Source: DATIRA01 sp963766505 (GTDB lineage Bacteria; Pseudomonadota; Gammaproteobacteria; Steroidobacterales; Steroidobacteraceae). From it: a DNA stretch of 64,000 bases. Positions 1-7,401 of this stretch are shown one piece after another (positions within the stretch are counted from its first letter, which is position 1; every line of letters begins with the position of its first letter). Made by a program: the position numbers and the translations under genes. The notes beneath the pieces were generated by a model. That model was given only the letters and a program-made list of their open reading frames with translations, did no database searches and was not told where the DNA came from. The stretch covers positions 1,534,945 to 1,598,944 of the forward strand of contig CAVYAL010000005.1 in assembly GCA_963766505.1 (NCBI GenBank), written 5' to 3'.

Positions 1-778
1 GGTCCGCGAGGATCGTCCCGAGGTAGAGCTTCGGCAGCTTGACGAGCACGCGCGCGAGACCGATTTCCTCGATCGCGACCAGCTCGAACATGCCGTCGTC
101 CAGGCTCGCCTCTGGCGCGATGTGCATGCGGTTGCCGCAGTAGCGTCCATTCGCGACGAACGTGACCAGGAATTTCCCCGCGATGCGAACGCCATCGGCC
201 TCGATGTCGAAGCGCGGGCTGCGATAAGACGAGAGTCCCCGCAGGGCGCCTCGCAGGTAAGTCAGCCCGGACGGGACCAGCGCCGGCAGCGTCGCGACCA
301 TCTGCGCGTCCAGGCCCGAACCCGCGACGTTGATGAACCAGCGGCGATCGGCTCGCGGCGAATCCGGGAACTCGATCAGGCCGACGTCGTGCAGCCGGGT
401 CCTGCCTGCTGACAGGCAGGCTGCGATGGCCCGGGGATCGCGGATGATCCCCAGGCTGCGGGCCCAGTCGTTACCGGTCCCGAGTGGCGCGACGGCGAGC
501 GTCACCTCGCTGGTGTCGGCGAGGCCGGCATTCATGATGCCGTTGACCGCGTCGTGCACCGAGCCATCGCCGCCCGCAACCAGGATCCGGCGATGCCCGG
601 ACTGCACCGCCCGCAGCGCCTGGGCCTCTCCCTCGCCCGGTCCCGTCGTCCACGCGACGGTGAGCGGCAGCGAAGCACGTTGCAGTGCGGTCTCGATGGA
701 CGACCAGGCGCTTCGGCCCCGCGCTCCGCCCGAGCGGGGGTTGACGATCGCCAGCCAGCCCTCCCGGTCGTTGTCCAA
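1..778 (-). CDS. Diacylglycerol kinase-family lipid kinase (C-terminus off the left edge)
   Basis: Probable cytosolic or membrane-associated lipid kinase of the DAGK/YegS/BmrU family, which phosphorylates a lipid alcohol using ATP. Visible motifs are the N-terminal IVNPRSGG strand-loop, the nucleotide-binding GGDGSVHDAVNG segment and the family signature PLGTGNDWARSLG. About 259 residues are present; the C-terminal beta-sandwich runs off the window. The only plausible start is a TTG at 778, because a TGA lies in frame just upstream and the family fold begins within about 10 residues. That TGA is the stop of the upstream DUF4124 gene, so the two genes are 15 bases apart and probably co-transcribed. 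The substrate cannot be read from sequence. Family call is confident, the start codon less so. Confidence 0.85.
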   Translation of the reverse strand, partial: MDNDREGWLAIVNPRSGGARGRSAWSSIETALQRASLPLTVAWTTGPGEGEAQALRAVQSGHRRILVAGGDGSVHDAVNGIMNAGLADTSEVTLAVAPLGTGNDWARSLGIIRDPRAIAACLSAGRTRLHDVGLIEFPDSPRADRRWFINVAGSGLDAQMVATLPALVPSGLTYLRGALRGLSSYRSPRFDIEADGVRIAGKFLVTFVANGRYCGNRMHIAPEASLDDGMFELVAIEEIGLARVLVKLPKLYLGTILAD

Positions 779-793
779 GTTCGCCGCTGCGAA

Positions 794-1387
794 TCAGCGC
801 ACGGGTGGCGTGCAGCTTTCGGACACGAACTGCTGTTGCGCGCGCAGCTGCTCGCGCGCGACGTCCGCGCCCGGCTCCATCATTCGAGCGAGCTGCTGCC
901 GGGCCTCCGTGCAATCCGGACCATTCGCCATGCGCAGGCGCGCGGCCATCTCCTCCTCTTCGCGACGCCGGGCGGGATCGCTGCTGCAGTTGCGGCTCAC
1001 CGTCTGCTGGAGACGGTTGAGTTCCGAGGACGACGTGGGCTCGGCGCCACTCGTCAGGCGCTCGAGCGCCTCCAGCGCAATGACGCACTCCCGCACCCTC
1101 AGGTTGGCCAGGACCTCGGATCGGCTCGCGGCCTGCACCGGCGACGCGCCGGACGGCGTAGAGCGTGCGGCCGCCTGGCCGCGTGAGGCCGGCTGGCTCG
1201 GCGCGGAGGCCACGCTGAGCTTCTCGTACTGCACGCCGGGGGGCGGCTTTTCACTGGAAAGATGCAGCGTGCCTGCGGCATCCACCCACTTGTAGATCGT
1301 GGCGGCACCGGCGGGCGTTCCCGCGACCAGGCCCGCCGCCAGCAGGCAGAAAAGCAGTGCGCTATGCGTCGGGCGTTTGCATGCCAT
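794..1387 (-). CDS. DUF4124 domain secreted/periplasmic protein
   Basis: Small exported protein of unknown function, 197 residues from the ATG at 1387. An upstream extension of 15 codons is open but would precede the signal peptide. Residues 1-28 form a typical signal peptide ending near AGA|ATIYKW. The mature N-terminus carries the short DUF4124 module (IYKWVDAAGTLHLS followed by SEKPPPGVQYEKL), a motif common in gammaproteobacterial envelope proteins. The remainder is charged, helical and contains five cysteines, which could form disulfides in the periplasm. It sits directly upstream of the lipid kinase. No enzymatic motif is visible and I do not assign a function. Confidence 0.75.
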   Translation of the reverse strand: MACKRPTHSALLFCLLAAGLVAGTPAGAATIYKWVDAAGTLHLSSEKPPPGVQYEKLSVASAPSQPASRGQAAARSTPSGASPVQAASRSEVLANLRVRECVIALEALERLTSGAEPTSSSELNRLQQTVSRNCSSDPARRREEEEMAARLRMANGPDCTEARQQLARMMEPGADVAREQLRAQQQFVSESCTPPVR

Positions 1388-1496
1388 CGGTTGCGGATGA
1401 TACGCGGGATGGCTCCCGGCGAAACGGGGCACGGTGCACAGACCCGATTTGGCGGGCCTTCAGGCGCAGCCCGATCCCACCGCTGCGCCGGCCCCG

Positions 1497-2552
1497 TCAG
1501 GCGTAGCGCTTCAGCAGCTTCGCGAGACCCGCGGAGCCCGGGTGCAACTTCTGGTACGGCACCTGGTTCAGGGGCACGTCGGTCGTATTGGCCATCTCGT
1601 GCATGTCCGGACCGCTCGATGAGACGAAGATCAGCCCGGTGACGTGTTCGCCCTGCCTGAGCCTCGTGCGCAGGTACTCGAAGGCCTTGCCGCGATGCGT
1701 GGGATCGTAGTCACTGTCGAGCTTGCGCAGCATGATCTGGCTGCCGTCGTGCATCTGCACCGGCAGCACCTCGCCCTCGCCATAGGAGACGGTGATCTCC
1801 TGCCGTGGCGGGATGTAATCCGCATGGACGGCCTCGTGGTAGTGCTCGCGGGTGAACGCGTAGCTCTTGGTCGAGCCGACGTGGTCGTTGAAGGTGACGC
1901 AGGGCGATATGATGTCGATCATCGCGAAGCCCTTGTGCATCAGCCCCGCCTGGATCAGCGGCACGAGCTGCTCCTTGTCGCCGGAGAAGCTGCGGGCGAT
2001 GAAGGTGCCGCCGAGGCTCAGCGCCGCGAGACACGGATCCACCGGCGCCTGCAGGTTCTCCTCGCCCTTCTTCGACTTCGTGCCGATGTCGGCCGAAGCC
2101 GAGAACTGCCCCTTGGTCAGGCCGTACACGCCGTTGTTCTCGCAGAGGTACAGCATGTTCACGTTCCGCCTGATCGCGTGAGCGAACTGCCCGAATCCGA
2201 TCGACAGCGAGTCGCCGTCGCCCGAGACGCCGACGTAGTAGAGTTCCCTGTTCGCCGCATTGGCGCCGCTCGCGATCGAGGGCATGCGCCCGTGCACGCC
2301 GTTGAAGCCGTGCGAGCCGCTCGCGAAGTAGGCGGTGGTCTTCGACGAGCAGCCGATGCCGGAGAGCTTGACCAGCTGCTCCGGGCGCATGTCGAGACCC
2401 CACAGCGCCTCGATGATTGCCGCCGTCACGGAATCGTGGCCGCAGCCGGCGCAGAGCGTCGACATCGACCCCTCGTAGTCGCGGCGGGTCAGCCCGAGCT
2501 CGTTCTTCGGCAGGTCCGGGTGGCGGACGCGGGGCTTGTTCATGAACGACAT
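1497..2552 (-). CDS. korB: 2-oxoacid:ferredoxin oxidoreductase, beta subunit
   Basis: Thiamine-diphosphate-binding beta subunit of a 2-oxoacid:ferredoxin oxidoreductase, which decarboxylates a 2-oxoacid to its acyl-CoA and passes electrons to ferredoxin. The 351-residue protein has CAGCGH near residue 35, GIGCSS near 66 and SPC near 217, together the usual [4Fe-4S] cysteines. The ThDP/Mg motif GDGDSLSIG is followed by ENNGVYGLTKGQ. It starts 11 bases after the alpha subunit ends and is the last gene of the three-gene operon. The C-terminus (residues 255-351) includes the usual small extension. Sequence alone does not decide between 2-oxoglutarate and pyruvate; the single beta chain paired with a fused gamma/alpha chain fits 2-oxoglutarate-type enzymes best. 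Confidence 0.88.
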   Translation of the reverse strand: MSFMNKPRVRHPDLPKNELGLTRRDYEGSMSTLCAGCGHDSVTAAIIEALWGLDMRPEQLVKLSGIGCSSKTTAYFASGSHGFNGVHGRMPSIASGANAANRELYYVGVSGDGDSLSIGFGQFAHAIRRNVNMLYLCENNGVYGLTKGQFSASADIGTKSKKGEENLQAPVDPCLAALSLGGTFIARSFSGDKEQLVPLIQAGLMHKGFAMIDIISPCVTFNDHVGSTKSYAFTREHYHEAVHADYIPPRQEITVSYGEGEVLPVQMHDGSQIMLRKLDSDYDPTHRGKAFEYLRTRLRQGEHVTGLIFVSSSGPDMHEMANTTDVPLNQVPYQKLHPGSAGLAKLLKRYA

Positions 2553-2563
2553 GCAGGGTCTTC

Positions 2564-4399
2564 CTATGCCATCAGGGCGGCACGACGGCTGTCGCCGAGC
2601 TCGGCGAGCACGGCTTCCACGATCTCTTTCGAGGTCATCGGCAGGCCGCTGTAGTGCAGGATCGAGGACAGTCTCGATTTCTCGACGGCCGTCTCCAGCA
2701 CCAGCAGCGATCGCAGTTGCGCGTCACGGTTCTGCTCGATGACGAACAGGCGCTTGTGCGAGGCGAGGAACTGCTCGACCTCGCTGGTGAACGGGAAGGC
2801 GCGTATGCGCATGTAGTCCACGGTGATCCCGTACCGGCTCAGGATGTCCATGGCCTCGTGTGCCGCGCCGTGGCTGCTGCCGATCGCGACGAGTCCGACG
2901 TCGCAGTCGCCCGGTCCCTCGATCACCGGGCCCGGTACCAGCGTCTGCGCGCGATGGAACTTGCGCAGCAGCCGGTCCAGCACGAACTGATACTCGGCTG
3001 AATCCTCGGTGTAAGCGCCGTACTGGTTGTGGCCCGAGCCGCGCGTGAAGTAGGCGCCCTTCGGCGTCACGCCGGGCAGCGTGCGGTAGGGAATCGCATC
3101 GTCGTCCACGTCGAGATAGCGGTGGAACCGCGGCAGGGCCTCGATCTGTTCCTTGGTGAGCACCTTGCCGCGGTCAGGGCGGTAGGCGTCGTCCCACTTG
3201 AGATCCGGGCACATCCAGTCGTTCATGCCGATGTCGAGGTCCGAGAGCACGAACACCGGCGTCTGCAGTCGCTCGGCGAGATCGAAGGCCTGGACCGCGA
3301 AATAGAAGCACTCCTCGGGATCTGCCGGGAACAGCAGCACGTGCTTCGTGTCGCCGTGCGACGCATAGGCGCAGAGCAGCAGGTCGCATTGCTGCGTGCG
3401 CGTCGGCATTCCCGTCGACGGCCCGACCCGCTGCACGTCGAACAGCACGGCCGGGATCTCCGCGTAGTAGGCAAGGCCGATGAACTCGCTCATCAGCGAG
3501 ATGCCGGGCCCGCTGGTCGGCGTGAAAGTCCTTGCGCCGTTCCACGACGCGCCGAGCACGATGCCGATCGCCGCGAGCTCGTCCTCGGCCTGGATCACGG
3601 CGTAGTTGTTCCTGCCGGTCTCCGGGTCCACCCTGAGCTTCGCGCAGAAGCCCTTGAAGGCATCCATCAGCGACGTGGACGGCGTGATCGGGTACCAGGC
3701 CCCCACCGTCGCGCCGGCATAGACGCAGCCGAGCGCGGCCGCGGTGTTGCCGTCGATCATCACGTGGCCGGCCGTCCTGTCCATCCGCTCGAGCCTGATC
3801 GGCAGCGGGCAGGGCAGGTGCTGCTTCGCATAGTCGTAGCCCAGCTGCACCGCCTTCATGTTGGCGTCCACCAGCGCGGGCTTCTTCGCGTACGTTTCGC
3901 CGAGCAGCTGGCGCATCACCTCGAGGTCGATCTCGAACAGCGCCGCGAGCACGCCCGCGTACATGATGTTCTTCATCAGGATGCGGTTGCGGACCCCGAC
4001 GAAGTTCTCGTTGCAGATCCTCGCGAGCGGCACGCCGAGGATCGCGATGTCCTCGCGCCGCAGGACCGTCGGCCGCGGCCAGGACGAGTCGTAGAGCAGG
4101 AACCCGCCCGGGGAGACCTCGCGCACGTCCTTGTGGTAGGTCTCGACGTTCATCGCCACCATGAAGTCGACGCGACCCGAGCGTGCCACGTAGCCGTCGC
4201 GCGTCACGCGGATCTCGTACCAGGTCGGGAGCCCCTGGATGTTCGAGGGGAAGTAGTTCTTGCCCATCACCGGGACGCCCATCCGGAAGATGGACTTCAT
4301 CAGCAGCGTGTTGGCACTGGCCGAACCGGTGCCGTTCACGTTCGCGAGCTTGATGACGAAGTCGTTTACGCGGTCTTGCGGCGTTGCGGGCTGGGCCAT
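2564..4399 (-). CDS. korA: 2-oxoacid:ferredoxin oxidoreductase, fused gamma/alpha subunit
   Basis: Catalytic alpha chain with an N-terminal gamma domain, 611 residues from the ATG at 4399. Residues 1-200 are the gamma domain (GTGSASANTLLMKSIFRMG, then YHKDVREVSPGG). From about 230 comes the pyrimidine-binding alpha domain, with the signature GAWYPITPSTSLMDAF and later FTPTSGPGISLMSEF, both typical of 2-oxoacid:acceptor oxidoreductases. The C-terminal domain II (AIGSSHGAAHEAMDIL, then VIEQNRDAQLRSLL) is complete. The start lies inside the end of the upstream flavoprotein gene (34-base overlap), implying translational coupling. Much longer reading of this frame upstream is antisense or out-of-frame to the flavoprotein and is not real. 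Works with the beta subunit in the cytosol. Confidence 0.88.
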   Translation of the reverse strand: MAQPATPQDRVNDFVIKLANVNGTGSASANTLLMKSIFRMGVPVMGKNYFPSNIQGLPTWYEIRVTRDGYVARSGRVDFMVAMNVETYHKDVREVSPGGFLLYDSSWPRPTVLRREDIAILGVPLARICNENFVGVRNRILMKNIMYAGVLAALFEIDLEVMRQLLGETYAKKPALVDANMKAVQLGYDYAKQHLPCPLPIRLERMDRTAGHVMIDGNTAAALGCVYAGATVGAWYPITPSTSLMDAFKGFCAKLRVDPETGRNNYAVIQAEDELAAIGIVLGASWNGARTFTPTSGPGISLMSEFIGLAYYAEIPAVLFDVQRVGPSTGMPTRTQQCDLLLCAYASHGDTKHVLLFPADPEECFYFAVQAFDLAERLQTPVFVLSDLDIGMNDWMCPDLKWDDAYRPDRGKVLTKEQIEALPRFHRYLDVDDDAIPYRTLPGVTPKGAYFTRGSGHNQYGAYTEDSAEYQFVLDRLLRKFHRAQTLVPGPVIEGPGDCDVGLVAIGSSHGAAHEAMDILSRYGITVDYMRIRAFPFTSEVEQFLASHKRLFVIEQNRDAQLRSLLVLETAVEKSRLSSILHYSGLPMTSKEIVEAVLAELGDSRRAALMA

Positions 4400-6228
4400 T
4401 TGTGGTCGATCGCGTGGGGCAGGTGAATGGTGGACTTCTGCATGTCCCAGGCCGCCGTCGGGCAGCGCTCGGCACACAGGCCGCAGTGAACGCAGAGATC
4501 CTCGTCCTTGACCATGACGCGGCCCGTCTGCTTCAGCGGCGAGGAGACGAACAGCGGCTGCTCGGGTTTGAGGCGCGGCGCCTTGAGTCGACCGGTCAGC
4601 TCTGCTTCCTCGCCGTTGCGGGTGATCGTCAGGCAGTCGGTCGGGCAGATGTCGATGCAGGCGTCGCACTCGATGCAGAGCCGGTCCTCGAACACGGTCT
4701 GGACGTCGCAGTTCAGGCAGCGCTGCACTTCCTCGAAGGTCTGCTCGGCCGTGAAGCCGAGCTCGACCTCGACGTCGAGCTGCTTGAAGCGCTCCTTCAG
4801 GCTCACGTGCGGCACGATGCGCCGCTCGACGGGGTTGTAGTCGTTCTTGTACGACCACTCGTGCAGTCCCATCTTGCGGCTCGAGAGCTTCATCGTCGGG
4901 GGCAGGCGGCTGGTGACCGGCTCGCCCATGCAGTGGTTGTGGATCGAGATCGCGGCCTGGTGGCCGTGCTCCACGGCCCAGATGATGTTCTTCGGGCCGA
5001 ACGCGGCGTCGCCGCCGAAGAACACGCCCGGCCGCGTCGACTGGAACGTGACCGGATCCACGACCGGGACGTGCCACTGGTCGAACTCGATGCCGAGGTC
5101 GTTCTCGATCCAGGGGAAGGCGTTCTCCTGGCCGATCGCGAGGATCACGTCGTCGGCCGGGAAGAAGGCCTCGCCGACGGTCCGCTCCGCGATGATCCGG
5201 CCGCGGGCATCGAATTCGTACTGCATCTTGTCGAACGTCATGCCCTTGAGCTGGCCGTCCTCCACGACGAAATTCTTCGGCGCGTGGTTGACGATGATCT
5301 CGACGTTCTCGGCCTCCGCATCCTCGAGCTCCCAGTCCGAGGCCTTGAAGAAGCCGCGCGGCTTGCGCGCCATTACCTTCACGTCGCTCGCGCCGAGCCG
5401 CAGCGACGAGCGGCAGCAGTCCATCGCGGTGTTGCCGACGCCGATGATCAGCACTCGCTGGCCGATCCGGTCCGTGTGCTTGAACGCGACCGACTCGAGC
5501 CAGTCGATGCCGATGTGTATGCGCGCGGCGCCTTCGTCCCGGCCGGGGATCCGCAGTTCCTTGCCCTTCGGCGCACCGCTGCCGACGAACACGGCGTCGA
5601 AGCCATCATTCTCGAGCAGCTTGCGCAGGCTCTCGATGCGGGTGCCGTAGACGATCTCGGCGCCCATGCTGGTGATGTAGCCGATCTCCTCGTCGATCAC
5701 GGTTGCGGGCAGCCGGAACGCGGGGATGTTCGTCCGCATCAGCCCGCCGGGCTTCTGCCACTGCTCGTAGATCACCACTTCGTAGCCGAGCGGCAGCAGG
5801 TCGTTGGCGACCGTCAGCGAAGCGGGTCCCGCGCCGATGCAGGCGACGCGCTTGCCGTTCTTCTGCGCAGGAACGACCGGAAGTCTGTCCACGATCGCGT
5901 CCTTGTGATCGGCTGCGACGCGCTTCAATCGGCAGATCGCCACCGGCTGGTCCTCGACCCGGCCGCGGCGACAGGCTGGCTCGCAGGGCCGGTCGCAGAC
6001 CCGGCCGAGGATGCCGGGGAAGACATTCGACTCGCGATTGACGATGTAGGCGTCGCTGAAGCGGCCGAGTGCAATCAGCCGGATGTACTCCGGCACGTCC
6101 GTGTGCGCCGGACAGGCCCACTGGCAGTCGACGACGCGGTGAAAGTGGTCCGGGTTGGCGGTGTCGGTCGGTTTCACGATGCTCTGGACGGGTATCTGGA
6201 CCGCGACCGGCAGCTTAGCGGTTTCCAT
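4366..6228 (-). CDS. GltD/NfnB-like FAD oxidoreductase with extra [4Fe-4S] domains
   Basis: Iron-sulfur flavoprotein of 620 residues. Near residues 35-90 it has the Fer4_20 cysteine module (CQWACPAH, then GRVCDRPCEPACRRG). Next comes an FAD dinucleotide fold (CIGAGPASLTVAN), a second nucleotide fold (IIGVGNTAMDCC) and the FAD-closing GGDAAFGPKNIIWAVEHG. The C-terminal 120 residues carry further cysteine sets (CLNCDVQTVFEDRLCIECDACIDICP, split here as CLNC and CIECDACIDIC) and a bacterial ferredoxin motif (CVHCGLCAERCP). This layout matches NADPH-linked subunits of glutamate synthase and NfnB. As first gene of the kor operon it probably moves electrons between NAD(P)H and ferredoxin or the kor enzyme. 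ATG 6228 was preferred over an upstream GTG at 6243. Confidence 0.8.
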   Translation of the reverse strand: METAKLPVAVQIPVQSIVKPTDTANPDHFHRVVDCQWACPAHTDVPEYIRLIALGRFSDAYIVNRESNVFPGILGRVCDRPCEPACRRGRVEDQPVAICRLKRVAADHKDAIVDRLPVVPAQKNGKRVACIGAGPASLTVANDLLPLGYEVVIYEQWQKPGGLMRTNIPAFRLPATVIDEEIGYITSMGAEIVYGTRIESLRKLLENDGFDAVFVGSGAPKGKELRIPGRDEGAARIHIGIDWLESVAFKHTDRIGQRVLIIGVGNTAMDCCRSSLRLGASDVKVMARKPRGFFKASDWELEDAEAENVEIIVNHAPKNFVVEDGQLKGMTFDKMQYEFDARGRIIAERTVGEAFFPADDVILAIGQENAFPWIENDLGIEFDQWHVPVVDPVTFQSTRPGVFFGGDAAFGPKNIIWAVEHGHQAAISIHNHCMGEPVTSRLPPTMKLSSRKMGLHEWSYKNDYNPVERRIVPHVSLKERFKQLDVEVELGFTAEQTFEEVQRCLNCDVQTVFEDRLCIECDACIDICPTDCLTITRNGEEAELTGRLKAPRLKPEQPLFVSSPLKQTGRVMVKDEDLCVHCGLCAERCPTAAWDMQKSTIHLPHAIDHKWPSPQRRKTA

Positions 6229-6432
6229 CCGCCGCGCAACCACGGCTCAGTGATGCGGTGCAATAACCGCGCGCACCCGCTGCGGTGGTGGCGGTCCCGC
6301 TCCCGCGGCCAGATTCTGTGAACTGCGCCACACATTGGGCACCCGGGGCGCTATGTTCAGCGGGTCTCCAAAAGAAGGCACGGTTGCGGTTCACGCCGTC
6401 GGCCGATGCCCGGGATTGGGAAGGGAGTCGCG

Positions 6433-6876
6433 ATGAGGTTCCACCGCGCTGCAATGCTGGCCGTCCTCGCCTGGCCGTCGTGGGCGTTTGCGGGCGAGGC
6501 CGAAGCGCGCTTCACCGTGGCGGCCGTCGTGACGCCTCGCGCGACGCTCGAGCTGCTTGCCGCGCCAGACACGGTGGAGATAAGCGAAGGAAACCTGCAG
6601 CGAGGCTACGTCGACCTCGAGACGCGATACCGTGTCAGGAACAATGATCCGCGCGGTTTCCTGCTGCACCTGCACCCGGCAGCCGGCTACCAGGGCTCGG
6701 TGCAGGTGAGCGGGCTCGGCTACGAGATCGAGCTGCGCGGGGACTGCGTCGCGCTCAGGCAGCCCGCGGCGGTCCAGGGCCGGGAGCTGGCCTTGCGGGT
6801 CAGGTTGAGACTGCCGGAGTACGCCGCTGCAGGTCGAATGCCCGTACCTGTGTCGATCTCGGTCACTTCTCTTTGA
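6433..6876 (+). CDS. Small secreted protein of unknown function next to the pilus cluster
   Basis: Predicted exported protein of 147 residues starting at ATG 6433, which has a good ribosome-binding site (GGGAAGGGAG, about 7 bases upstream). A signal peptide runs to about residue 20 (AMLAVLAWPSWAFAGEAEA). The mature part is beta-rich with no cysteine pair except one and no catalytic motif. It is divergent from the kor operon and convergent with the Csu-like pilus genes, ending 30 bases from the last of them. That position, size and beta-rich character suggest a pilus-associated or adhesin-type protein, but this is guilt by association only. I do not recognise a family. Confidence 0.7.
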   Translation: MRFHRAAMLAVLAWPSWAFAGEAEARFTVAAVVTPRATLELLAAPDTVEISEGNLQRGYVDLETRYRVRNNDPRGFLLHLHPAAGYQGSVQVSGLGYEIELRGDCVALRQPAAVQGRELALRVRLRLPEYAAAGRMPVPVSISVTSL

Positions 6877-6906
6877 CCTCGACCGGACCGCGGCCGCAGC
6901 GCGAGC

Positions 6907-7401
6907 CTAGAAAGTCAGCGTGACGACGATGCTGTCGGAGAAGCTGCCGAGCGCCGCGTCGACGCCGGCCGGGATGCGACCGTACACGGTGTGCACGTTG
7001 GTGAGGCTGGAGTGCGCGCCGGGGTTCACCTTCATGCCACCCGAGACGACCTGGCTGCCCGCCGAGCCATTCCCCCAGGCGAGGCTCCGCGCCGCATCCG
7101 TGTAGAGGTTGTATGGCAGTCGCTCGTTGCCGAGCGCCATGTAGCGCTGCAGGAAGCTGCCGCTCGTGCCGGTGGAGAGCGCGACGTCATAGCTCACGTT
7201 CGTCGCGCCGCCCGGCGGCAGGTAGTCGCAGGTGACCTCGATCCTGCCGGCCGAGTCCGAGGGCATCGGGTCCAGCGGATCGTAGAGACCAAAGTTCATG
7301 CCCACGACGGAGACGCTGCAGCCGGCACCGGCCAGCAATTCGACAGGGATCGCCAGCCCGAGCACGACGGTCGCGAGGAGGCAGATGCGCCGCGGGCTCA
7401 C
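6907..7401 (-). CDS. Csu-type fimbrial subunit (spore coat U domain)
   Basis: Secreted pilin-like subunit of 164 residues with a signal peptide (residues 1-24) and an SCPU/Csu-type immunoglobulin-like fold. Diagnostic features are the N-terminal CSVSVVGMNFGLYDPL, the internal cysteine in RIEVTCDY, the YNLYTDAARSLAWGNG segment and the C-terminal beta strand SDSIVVTLTF, which would complete a neighbouring subunit. The start is GTG, overlapping the usher stop codon (GTGA), so translation is coupled. As the last gene of the cluster it is the likely tip adhesin or a second subunit. Archaic chaperone-usher pili of this type act in biofilm formation on abiotic surfaces in Acinetobacter; the role here is inferred. 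Confidence 0.85.
   Translation of the reverse strand: MSPRRICLLATVVLGLAIPVELLAGAGCSVSVVGMNFGLYDPLDPMPSDSAGRIEVTCDYLPPGGATNVSYDVALSTGTSGSFLQRYMALGNERLPYNLYTDAARSLAWGNGSAGSQVVSGGMKVNPGAHSSLTNVHTVYGRIPAGVDAALGSFSDSIVVTLTF

Noticed and set aside
4400..5077. Upstream extension of the fused gamma/alpha subunit
   Set aside because: The extension is arginine/glycine-rich nonsense overlapping the flavoprotein; the known gamma domain starts at 4399.
4384..6321. Long plus-strand open frame opposite the kor flavoprotein
   Set aside because: Antisense shadow: no motif or ribosome-binding site, while the minus strand encodes clear FAD and cluster motifs.
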